Shown: positions 33,310 through 43,217 of the stretch, piece after piece | Position numbering within the stretch: position 1 is the stretch's first letter | Layout of the letters: each line of letters begins with the position of its first letter | Source: Acephala macrosclerotiorum | Taxonomy: Eukaryota > Ascomycota > Leotiomycetes > Helotiales > Mollisiaceae | Direction: 5' to 3' | Assembly (NCBI GenBank): GCA_014904845.1 | Contig: MU119380.1 | Coordinates: 51,393-115,392, forward strand | DNA: 64,000 nucleotides | Translations under genes and position numbers: made by a program | Notes under the pieces: model-generated | Told to the model about the DNA's origin: nothing | What the model saw: only the letters and a program-made list of their open reading frames with translations | Database searches by the model: none

Positions 33310-33432
33310 TGCAAACAAGCCTTATATTTAAAGCTTTGAGGGTATTGGTGCTACTTTGAGGATTCCGGCATCGTTCACGACTTCGTCCATTACTTGCTTC
33401 AGCAACTCGGCCGGCAATTCGAGTAACTCCAT
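33310..33432 (-). pseudogene. Former first exon of the ankyrin gene, 20-bp insertion
   Basis: From the ATG at 33432 the frame reads MELLELPAELLKQVMDEVV and NDAGILK. The expected continuation ALNIRLVC|TLFDELIMNAL is present but two frames away. The sequence between them is bounded by direct repeats CTCAAAG; removing 20 bases restores ILK-ALNIRLVC exactly. An intron there would be only ~20 bases, which is too short. Confidence 0.55.
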
Positions 33433-33704
33433 CCTACTTGAGATGCGCCTTCGAGAGTTCTAATTGTTGTTTGATCGTTCGGAAATAAACGCATAAGATT
33501 TTAGAGAAGAGATTCAACATGTGGCTGCCTGAAAATGCGGGAAGCAATGGAAGCAAGGGGTGCATGTGAAGCAGGGGTCTCACCCGTGACTCTTGATGCC
33601 AACCGCCCAGAAAGAAATAGTGGGATGTCCCTCGTACCCCACACCATGCCTTGCCTTTGACGACTTGAAATGATATAGAACTTTTAATTTATAGATTTTT
33701 TATT

Positions 33705-33850
33705 CGCACCGGCTCCGCCGGCGCGAGTAGGGGCGTTCCCCCCTACAGCCCCCCCTACATGGAGCTGGAGCTTTACGAGGAGCTTTACGGGGAGCGCTAA
33801 ATGCTAAAGGCGACATATTTTAGCGTTTCTTGGCAAAACCTTGGCGCAAA
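33705..33850. mobile_element. Possible transposon-end relic (GC-rich hairpins)
   Basis: GCACCGGCTCCGCCGGCGCG contains a self-complementary CCGGC/GCCGG arm. It is followed by GTAGGGG-CGTTCC-CCCTAC (inverted repeat near 33727-33746) and a C-run. Then come direct repeats of GGAGCTTTACG and an inverted pair around GCGCTAAATGCTAAAGGCG and TTTTAGCG. The base composition differs sharply from the A/T-rich flanks. No transposase is present. Confidence 0.3.
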
Positions 33851-34498
33851 AACATTGACCCAAATATCACGTTTTATTACGTAACCTCAAGGCAAACCTT
33901 TTTTCCCTACCTAGTAAGATACCTTTAACTATCGTCAAAGACAAACCAACAGTCCCAAACTTCTCTTCAACAATTATCTTTCCAAGAAATAAAAGCTAAG
34001 TGCATTTCACTAAATTTCAGAAAAGAAAACGCAGTAGAAGAATAGTCGCTTGATATTATATGAGATTACGTGAGGTATCAAATCTTGACTCCTCCGGCCC
34101 TTCCTTCCTCTCCCATAACTTAAACAGAATTACAATAAGTTGAGGTCTTCTAGAATACTTGAAGGTCTCTCCTCAGATCTCTCTTTTAATTGGGAATACT
34201 AACGAGACAGCCAAACAGCATGATAACTTGTAATAGCATTGAAATTTGCAAAGTCCGCTGCTTGCCTTGCTTGATTTGGACACCGATCTCAAGGTGGTGT
34301 TGAGACCGGACTCACCCTTTCACAAAACCAAAGCGAAAGAGTAAAATATCTTAATGCACAATCCAATTGAATTGTACGCTATCCCCCATATCCCTCTATC
34401 AACCACCACACTCAAGCTCACTCGCCCGCAACCATGATCGCGCGCAAACAAGCAAACAATAACCAGGTATGCGCAATCAATCCCATCCAATCCAAAGC

Positions 34499-34735
34499 AC
34501 TAAGCTATCCTTCCCATGCCATTCATCTAGGCAGAGTAAGCTATGCAATGTACCCCATAACTGATAATACCATAATCCATACGCCTAGCCATCCTTCCCT
34601 ACGTACAATGCTTGCTGGAAATCTAGGGTAGGCTGTGCGTCTGTTGCACTGAAGTCGTGCACGAAAACGTAGTAGAAACAAGAAAGAGGGCAAGCTATCC
34701 TTCCCATGCTAGGGTAAGCTATACCATGCGATGCA
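34499..34735. repeat. Three diverged direct repeats (AAGCTATCCTTCCCATGC)
   Basis: The 18-mer AAGCTATCCTTCCCATGC occurs at about 34502 and 34689. A third, weaker copy (AGCCATCCTTCCCTACG) is near 34590. Each is followed 10-45 bases later by CTAGG(C/G)..GTA(A/G)GCT. It lies in the 3' flank of the 34843-35565 gene. Confidence 0.5.
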
Positions 34736-34842
34736 ACCAGCGCCGAGAACCATCCTATCCAGTCAAAACGCCATCATACAACCACCATAGAAAAAGGAGT
34801 GACAATCATCATCGTCCCCATATTCCCAGCTCAGGCTCCGGC

Positions 34843-35565
34843 TTAGATCAACTCAAAGTCCTCGCCATCATCAACCAAGCTCTTGACAGTCGATGGCTCG
34901 CTCTTCAAGATAGTAGCCTTCTGCTTTGGGCTTTTGTTCTTCTTCTTGCTAGCCAACATCGTAGTCTCGCCATAGTTGTCAAGAACCTCATATTCTCCCT
35001 TGACAATCTTCTCAGTCTGCTCGGCGACCCACTTCTGCTCCGCAATCTCAACGAGATTGCCAAGCTCTACCTTTCGGCCAGCGGCAGAGGGGCTTGGACC
35101 CTTGTTATCGAAGCTGTACAGGATATCGGCGTCGCGGACGGCAGTTTGGATTGGAGAGTTTGTGTTATTGGCATGTTGTGGAAGAAGCTCGAGGAGAGAT
35201 TTCGAGAGAACAGAGGTGGTGTGATCGTTGGCATCGACAAGGGCATCTGCCTTGTGCAGTTGACGAGCTTGGTCGTAGTGGCCGTGGGGCTTGGGGACCT
35301 TGTTGGCATGGGACTTGCTACTAAGGATAATGTCAGTGATGAACACAGCGTGTGAGGAAGATAGTACGAACGGCAGACTCCATTGCTTCATGGGACGGAC
35401 TTTCGCGCGTTGGGCCTCGCTGCCGCAAGTGAACTCGTCGTTCCAGTTAATACGAACGCCCGGGCTGGGTCGAGAGCCATTGCTCCATTTCTGGTTGTGC
35501 TCCTTGTCACGCTTGAAGCCGAGGCCGGCAGATCGAATATCCTTATGGTCGAGAGTATCAGACAT
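34843..35565 (-). CDS. Conserved-looking hypothetical protein, 223 aa
   Basis: Exons (minus) are 35565-35372 and 35320-34843. The 51-base intron (GTTCGT...CTGAC...CTTAG) has no stop and is a multiple of three, so retention would insert 17 residues. The protein is hydrophilic. It opens MSDTLDHKDIRSAGLGFKRD, and a central region reads RDADILYSFDNKG ... VELGNLVEIAEQKWVAEQTEK, then VKGEYEVLDNYGE. A Lys-rich patch (SKKKNKSPKQK) and an acidic end (DDGEDFELI) follow. No signal peptide or membrane segment. The Lys-rich patch could direct nuclear import. I recall similar proteins in other Pezizomycotina but no name or function. Confidence 0.7.
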   Translation of the reverse strand: MSDTLDHKDIRSAGLGFKRDKEHNQKWSNGSRPSPGVRINWNDEFTCGSEAQRAKVRPMKQWSLPFVLSSSHAVFITDIILSSKSHANKVPKPHGHYDQARQLHKADALVDANDHTTSVLSKSLLELLPQHANNTNSPIQTAVRDADILYSFDNKGPSPSAAGRKVELGNLVEIAEQKWVAEQTEKIVKGEYEVLDNYGETTMLASKKKNKSPKQKATILKSEPSTVKSLVDDGEDFELI

Positions 35566-37628
35566 AGTTGAAGAGTAGTTGATGGTTTGTGGTGTAGAGA
35601 GAATAGTTGAAGGGTGGAGAAGTAGTGATGGTTGACGTGATGCTTTGAGAGTGAGTCAACGAATGTTCCAATTCGAAGATTCTTTGTTCTCCGATTTCCA
35701 GATTCCGAGACAGGCTAGAATATTCCAATCTGGGACTCTTTCAAGTCGAGTAAGCGTTGAGTAGAAAAGCAAGAGAACGCGTAGGTAGCGGAGTTGCGGT
35801 TGTTAAGAGGGCCGTCTATCGAAACGAGGGAAGTCACAAGTCACACCGGATGACTGTGCCTTCTTCTGAACCGAGTCACAGGAAATTAATGGCTTAGTTT
35901 ACCGATGTATTGAGTAGGCGCGGACCACACACAGTCAAGTGGTGATCGGGATGACGAGCTTGCTGCAAGACAAAGAGATTGGGGGATGGTGGCCGTGTCG
36001 GGTCCGGCGAGTGAGTCAACGAGGCTGAGCCGATAAAGAGAGTTGGATAATTGGCAAATGAATGGAATTATCCGTGGAATTGAGCAATGGTTATGGAAAA
36101 GAAATATGATAGCTGGTTATTGTTGTGTTCTTGATTTGATATTTGATGATCGAGAAGAGAAGAGAGAGAAGGAGAGGGTGGGACGGACGCGTCTCTTATT
36201 GACCTTGATAGACCAAGGCACAGGCATGCAGCTTCTCCGATAGCGATACCCGCTGTCATCACTCAGCCATTCCAAGGCTGGTAAAGCTGATGACCTCGGT
36301 GTCACCGGATCGTGCAGGTGCCTACCCTCTGCGATAACAAAGGCACACTGGCCTGTCGCCCTGGCACGAGTTGGGATGGTGTGTGAGAGAGAGGGAGATT
36401 GCGACTCTTAGCCGCGGGGTGTTTCGGAGCTCAGCTTGCGATAAAGCTCCAGCTCGCAGTGTGATGGAATCCTGCATAAATATGCAGCGCGATAAGGACC
36501 CGGTGGACCTTGCACAACCAACAGACGGGGACATGTGCAGCGCAGAGGCATGTTAGCCGAGTCCGAGGGGTACTAGTACTGGTGGTACTTCGTAAAGCAG
36601 CACTTCTGGAGTGTAGGTAAAGAGCTGGAACATTCGATTCATGATATTAGATTTGCATGTTATTGGCGTGATCTTGAGACAAAGAGAAGCGATGTCAAGG
36701 ACCGAAGTCAGATTCCAAGTGACACTATCACGTGAATCTTATCGAATCTATTTTTAGCGGCATCAACGCCTTGGTTATCATCAAACGCGTCTCGCCTTGC
36801 TTTGCTTTGCCTCAAACCAGTCGGAACCGTCACGCCCAGAACAGGCACGCAGAGCATAAGCAGTTCCTTGCATCCGGCTGGGAGGACGTCATTCAAACAG
36901 CCTGAATGATTTGTAGCTTGTATGCTGCAATCACCACCGGATCTGGTACATCACTTCTCCAAGACCATCCCACTCAAGCCACCCGCAGCTTCAGGTCAAC
37001 TGACCCCACCTACGCTATCAGCATGTAGCTTCACCACCTTTCCAATGAACGACTTGGTATTGGCACACCTGCAAGATGCTGATGGCGAGTTTGTGTCCAG
37101 ATGCAGATGCATAATGACGCTTTGGGATAGGGATCCAGGTTCAAACAGTTGGTGATACGATTTAAATGGATCTCCTATTGTCACCCCTGTAGGTACTTGT
37201 TCAGGTCACGAGTCCAAGATACATCGTCAGCAAGATAAGACTGAATGATATCTCGGACCCAAGATCTGCCTATCTTGACGAATGAATCGGTTCTCCTTAG
37301 GCCTTCTGAAAAACAGTCTTCTGCGCCGGACAGTCACGTTAGTAAAGACACTCTCGAAGACGACTTCTAAGCCAATCTCAGAAGAATCGAGCAGTTCCTG
37401 CACCTTTCCTATCACGCACGACTTCTTGGGCTATGGTCCATACGGATCTACGATGTACGAGGTCCTAGGCTAGAATCTACTTTCTGGACGATAGGATGTG
37501 GGTGAGGCTAGATACGAATCAGGCTTCGTGTTCTTCCTCAAGCGAGAAGCGAAGTAGACCACAGCCTCGTCGATGAAGCAATAGCATTTCCACAACGACC
37601 TTTCAGGGAGGCCCGTTGTCGACCTAGC
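35566..37628. other. 2-kb region without a supported gene
   Basis: Upstream of the 35565 gene. Around 37280-37560 (+) a coding-like stretch with stops can be read (IEQFLHLSYHARLLGLWSIR), possibly 5' debris of the HET pseudogene that follows. The rest holds only short ORFs. Confidence 0.4.
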
Positions 37629-39278
37629 ATGAAACACCTTCTAGGCGTACTCGGCGGCCATGTTTCCTGGCTTCGTACGAGGTGCCACAGCATTCGAATG
37701 GCTCGACCGCTCAGCGACTTAGTATACTTCCTTTGCATTGCATACTACGGGCTTCAAGCAACAAAGCTACTCAACTACTCGATCACAAGGTTCTTTAGGA
37801 GATCTAACGACGGGCACACCTCTTCCTCCCTCCCAACCCTCTTGACTCAAGACGAAGACAAAACGCCGAGTCCAGCGACGTTTGTACCTACACCTATAAC
37901 TACAGACCCTGACATTGGAGAAAGCGAGTCTGGCAGCAGCCAAGCCGAGGGGGCGCTGCCTAATGGAGATTTACCTCTCGGGGACAATAGGCCAATGGAC
38001 GAGTCTCAAGAACGGGCAGCCAAGATTGACAAGGACTTTAACTACACAGAAGCTATTCTTCCAGTGGCAACGACGAACTATGAGTTTTAGCCTCTTCACG
38101 TTTCGAGACATGAAATCCACCTTCTAAAACTGCTTCCTACAGACTCTAAGCCAATCTCTTACAAAATCATACATACGTCTTTAGACGATGCTCTTAGCTA
38201 TGATGTACTATCATATGTCTGGGGTGAATCTACGCGCGCCAAGACGATCATGGTAGATGACCACAAGCTTGGAGTGACGTCCAATTTGTTGGCTGCCTTG
38301 GTCCGCCTGCGGTCTGGAAGTCGACATCAAGACATCCCGCCAAATGATCCTTTTCATAGTTCCACGGCCAAATATATCTTAGGTGTATTGGAATCTCCAG
38401 TCATGACAGCGTACATATGGATCGATGCTATTTCTATCAACCAGGATGATTACGTCGAGCGAAATCACGAGGTTCTGAAGATGGGTCAAATCTACAACAG
38501 TGCATCCAGAGTAATTATATGGTTGGGTCCCGGTGGAAACGATAACGAGGAAGCATTCGAAACTGTCAACAGTATAGCTACGCTGCGTGGCCAACTGGAT
38601 CTCGCGGTCGGTCGCTTCATTCAAGAGCCTGCGGGCCGTTTACAGCAAGGCCTTGTAGCACTCTACCACTTAACCCTCATGCCATGATTCACTCGAGCTT
38701 GGGTCGTCCAAGAAGTGGTGATGTCGACAGAAATGACTGTCTTCTATTGCGACCGTCGCGTTCTCCAATTTTGGGAGATGGTCAAGATCCTGCCAATACT
38801 GGGGAAATGGCTGGCTGATACGCCGCAAACGGAAGATGGTGTGTCGCGAGCGATCGACATCAACAAGTTCCATACCTGGATAGAACAACTAGCTGCACTC
38901 TGGGACTTGCAACGGCACAGGCGCAAGATTAAGTCAGGCGCAGAATTGGTGGGATTTTGATGCCGCGCCAGCGGACGGGGTTGAGCTGTATCGAAAGTGA
39001 TTGGAAAGTCCCGAAGTCTCAGACTTCACCCGCATAATGAATCGCCACCTTATCAGGATCGTTATTACTTCTGCGAAAGGATACTTTGGTCTGGCTCCTC
39101 ATTACCTGGAGACAAGATATACATCATCCTTGGTTGCGCCCTTCCTGTCATTCTGCGAAAGGTCGACAACGGATATCGACTCATTGGGGATAGCTATGTG
39201 CATGGCATTATGAAGGGCGAAGTGATGGAAGAGCTCCAGAAGGGCAATGTTGAGTTGGAGGATATTTGTCTGATTTGA
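37629..39278 (+). pseudogene. HET-domain (heterokaryon incompatibility) pseudogene
   Basis: A single reading frame (positions divisible by 3) carries a HET protein with interruptions. After a Ser/Pro-rich leader comes EIHLLKLLP, LSYVWGES, IWIDAISINQDDYVERNHEV, YNSASRVIIWLGPGG and RAWVVQEVVMS, the standard HET order. Stops are TAG at 38088-38090, TGA at 38685-38687 (where MPWFTRAW is expected, so a Trp codon) and TGA at 38958-38960. The usual ~200-300 middle residues are missing. The C-terminal hallmark (GYFGLAP in one frame, then GDKIYIILGCALPVILRKV and YVHGIMKGE in another) is present with a frameshift. Intact HET proteins trigger non-self cell death after hyphal fusion; this copy cannot. 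Confidence 0.85.
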
Positions 39279-39669
39279 AAGTGCCTTGCTATTCTCGTTT
39301 CTTTTTCTCCAATACCTCAATATGACAATACCTCTGAACTTCTTATGTTTTCGAGTTTTGTGTGAAATTTCAAGCGGTTTTCAATGGATAACAAATCCTA
39401 GATTAAATGATCTACTTCTTCCTGCGACATCAATTCCAGCCACACTTCATTCCACTATCCACCCAAACCCCACAAACCCCGCCACAATCGTTTCACCCGA
39501 TAATCAGCCTGCTCCCGTCCAATAATAGCGTCCGCGAGATCCGTCACTACAATAGGCAACCGCGACCCCTGCAAATCTCCGTTACCCCACTATCATATAT
39601 TCACGTCTCCCTCCTTCACCACCAACAAATACAACACTTGACTTCTTCGTTGAGGAAAAAGGATCCAAA

Positions 39670-40772
39670 ATGACAGAATACAAAGGCAATTGCCACTGCG
39701 GTGCTTTCAAATTCAACATCAGGCTCCCATCACCAGGGATCCGCGAACTCAAAGTCCGAAGCTGTGACTGTAGTGTCTGCTCGAAGGTAAGATACATACT
39801 GTCACTTCCTCCCCTTCCTATCACCTCCTCAGCTTTTAATCTATAAAATATTCAGAGCGCAACTGTTCGATAGTGATTTTAGCACAGAATGCACCCCTCT
39901 GGATCTTCCCAGTCGCCGATACCGACTTCGAGATCCAGTCTGGCAAGGACTCCCTCCAAGCCTACAAATTCGGAAGCGAATTGATTCCGAACTACGTGTG
40001 TACCCTCCTCCCTCTGCTTTTCTATCTCTCTAACAAGGAACAACAGTTCTGTCCCAAATGCGGCTCCACTGTTCTTTGCCGCATCAACATGGAGAACGCG
40101 TCCAAAGAACACTCACTCGGCATTAACGTGACTATCCCCTCACGACCTCATTTTATGATTCTCAGACTAACTTATATTAGGCTCGCATGCTCAGAGATAT
40201 CGAGCTTGACAAACTTGAACTCATGAATATGACCGGTAGCGATTTTGGAGAAAAATACCAGCCTCCCTCTTTTCCTCCAATTGAGGATGTAGAGAAGGAA
40301 TTGGGTAAGAAGGATGATGATGGTATGAAAATTTATCATGGGAACTGTCACTGTAAAGCTGTGACGTTCAGTGCCTTGACCAAGCCATTGGAAGAGCAGA
40401 AAGTCATGAGCTGCAACTGTAGTTCTTGCTCCAGGGTAAGTTTCTCATCTGCGCCACTCTCAGCTCCGGATTTGAGGAAAGCCGCTGACAAAGAAACAGA
40501 ATGGAGACCTCTTCATCTACCCCAAGAAGAACCAAGTCACAATCCACACCGGCAAAACCCAGATAACACCCTATGCCTTCATCTCCAAAGACTCGCTTCA
40601 CTCTTTCTGCAAAGTCTGTGGGGTCAGCATTATGGTTGAGGTGTTGTCAGAGCATGATATTTGTCCTTTAAACGTCAGGACGCTGGTTGATTTTCCAGAG
40701 TTGGAGAAGGAAGGGAAGTTGAGGAGAACGTATTATGATGGTGCGAAGATGGACCCACAGTACAATGTTTGA
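39670..40772 (+). CDS. Double GFA/CENP-V domain protein, 280 aa
   Basis: Five exons: 39670-39786, 39888-39995, 40038-40127, 40181-40435 and 40500-40772. All introns fall in phase 0 and the ends fit GT-AG. The first domain has GNCHCGAFKF, CDCSVCSK, NAPLWIFP and FCPKCGS. The second repeats the pattern with GNCHCKAVTF, CNCSSCSR, NGDLFIYP and FCKVCGVS. These Cys sets bind zinc in glutathione-dependent formaldehyde-activating (GFA) family proteins. Most family members have one domain of ~130 residues; this one is a tandem fusion with identical intron placement after the second Cys pair of each half. It is probably cytosolic. The true substrate is unknown, as the GFA name is often only a family label. 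Confidence 0.88.
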
Positions 40773-41099
40773 GGGGCGAATGGGCATGATTGGGAGGGGA
40801 GGGACGGGAGGGGGAATTTGTGTGTGAAAACGGTGGGTTTGATGTTCTGGGCTCAGATTGAAGCGTTGCATTGGCGTACCGTATCGAGTGGGGTGTTGGT
40901 AGAGGGGAAAAGGCGAGATGGTGTCTGGTTTTAGGATTGCGAGTGACAAGATGGTTCTTGATCGCTGCTGGAGTTGGCTTTTACGTTGATTGAATATCAC
41001 TGTCCCTCTTTAAACTCAGCAAAATGTTTTGATGCTTCTCATACTCTCTCCTTTCTTTCCAAGTCAATCTACCAAGGCACGTCGCCTTCTCCACCTCTA

Positions 41100-42259
41100 C
41101 TATGTAGTCTGAACAGGTACCGTCACCGCTATAACCGGAGCTGTCTGTTGAGGAGTCGCTGTGATCCGTGCGATTGGTGAGGATAACGCTGTCAATGTAC
41201 AATTTGCGTATGCCAAAGTAGAAGGACTCCGCACAGACGTGGGGTACTCTGCTCCGACGAGACTCTGAGTCGTCTGGAATCTAACTGTTGCATTGACTAC
41301 AATGTCAACTTGGTTCGCTAACAATCTAGATACTGTTGCTTGGCATTGACCGAGTTCGTTGATCTCGAGGTGGGAGTGCACGAGGAGAATGTCGGTGCTT
41401 GTATTGAGGAAGACGACTTCGGAGACCATGGCGTCGGTAGATTTGACTATCATGTCGTAGTTTGAGTAGTAACCTGTTCCGAGGATGTTGAGATTGGGGA
41501 AGGGGGTGATTGAGCATTGGGTGCTTGAATTTAAATGTGGGCTTTTGATCTTGGGAAAGTGAGAGAGGGGCAAGACTTACAAATTCGAATTGTAGATGAG
41601 ATCTCTCGTGAACTAATTAAAGAATATCTGAGTCCCATTCCGACACCGAAACTCAAATCCAGAAACAAGCTCCAAGTCATGCATGTTGTAGTCGAGAATG
41701 AATATCAACTTCAACTTTGGAAGTACCTTTAGAGTTGCGTCACTACTTATTGCCAGGGTCGTGAGCTCGGTCGCATTCCAGAGAGTGACAAGTAGTTCTT
41801 CAACTTCTGCAGAGCTGATGTTGTATTCGAAATATCCTCCCACGTTGTCTAAAGTCAGGGTCGTGAGTGGAAGTTGACTACTTTTCGACAAAGGGAAAAG
41901 TGCTCTTGCCGTGGAAGGAGTACCTGAGAATAGCGAGGTGTTATATACAAAAGTAGACAGAGTTGTGTAACCCCAAGTATGACAGTCGATGCATTCAACG
42001 AAGGAGTGAGTTGTCCCTGTTCTCTCGTGGCTGCAGGATGAAGGTTAGTTGGGATGGAGCGAGCGATATGCATATCCTTACAGCTTGAACCTTCTCTTCT
42101 TGAGCTCTGTAGACAAATCGAAGCTAGCATAGTTCATGAAAGTGGGATTTCTTTCAAAAACGTGCCGAGATTTCGCTGGTAGAGAGTCAGGGCCAGTGAG
42201 GTCTGCTGTCGCAAGGGCTGCGCTCGAGACAATATAGACGAAACGGCGGTAAACTTCAT
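41100..42259 (-). pseudogene. Secreted protein family B, copy 1 (broken)
   Basis: From the ATG at 42259 the frame begins MKFTAVSSIL, but a ~1-base shift is needed to reach SSAALATADLTGP, the end of the signal peptide. One intron (GTAAGG ... CTAAC ... CTGCAG, ~42087-42033) joins to FVECIDCHTWGYTTL, then LDNVGGYFEYNISS and DLELVSGFEFRCRNG. An in-frame TAG is at 41615-41613. After a second intron the C-terminal part continues (SEVVFLNTS, LGQCQATVSRLL) to 41100. The motif C-x-x-C-x-T-W-G followed by LDN-GGYFEYN is shared with copy 2 and resembles DUF7029/7223 secreted fungal proteins. Function is unknown. Confidence 0.6.
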
Positions 42260-43217
42260 ATCATATGACTGTATATTATGTTTACTTTTGTGGCTGTAAG
42301 TGGTGGCAGGTGACGGTAGTTAACGAGGTAAAGGATGTGTGGATAAATTTGAGAAGCACTTGGGCCTGTTTATAAGACTGCGTCTTGGCGGCGATGTTGC
42401 GCAGAGCACATTTTCCGAGCCGATCTGTTTGTGCTACTGCGAAGCACAAAAATAGCAGCCATGAGCCGACTCAACTATCCCACATCGATGCATGTTTACA
42501 AGGCGCAACATAGATCTATCGACTTCTAAGCTTTAGCTACGACATCGAATCTCTCCGAAAAAGGACGTGCTTTTAAACGGGAATGAAGATAGACATTAAA
42601 AAGAGATGAAATTATTTGAACGCAAGCTAGGAGATCCTCCATTGATGGTTAGAGACAGGTTGCAGATGAGCCCTAGAATCACGTGGAGCATTCTAGGCTA
42701 AGAATAGCGTGCTTTTACGAGCATATAAGCTCCCTTTTCATAGAACTCAATCTACAGCCTCTTTCGCCCGCACGACTCTACGAACTATCCCACCTCTCTG
42801 TTGCACAAGCTGTTGGGACCGTTCCAGGTGACCTGAGGAGGACCCATAGCCAAGAAAGTCCAGAACTAGCACAACGTGGCATAGAGAACTTCTCTGGCCT
42901 AAGATCTATTTTGAAAGAAAGTTAGGCCCAAATCTAATCTCGAACACTGGTCTAATTGCCCATCCCATAACTCCTATTTGTGCTTGAAGAGAACATGATA
43001 GGAAAGACGACTGAAATTGTAGCTGTTTTGTTGCCTTCAACGCTTGTCCCCGTAATCCTGAAAGTGTCTCGCGTACCTCTTCTTTCACGTCAATCATAAT
43101 GGGAAAATATGGATCGAATGAACGTGTAACACCTAACGCTCCTTTTCAGCAAGGAAGTTTGAATGTGCCTTACTCCAGATGAAAGAAATGTCTGATCTCG
43201 ATGAACGCTACATCTTG

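Larger units (their letters stand above)
33433..34842. other. Intergenic with repeat relics
   Basis: No gene is supported. It holds an inverted-repeat-rich GC patch (33705-33850), A/T-rich sequence, and three diverged direct repeats at 34499-34735. A short frame at 34434 with a good leader (CCGCAACCATG) is followed directly by GTATGC and does not extend into anything recognisable. Confidence 0.45.

Noticed and set aside
34657..35355. 232-codon frame on the + strand
   Set aside because: Antisense to the 34843-35565 gene, whose coding frame and intron are better supported.
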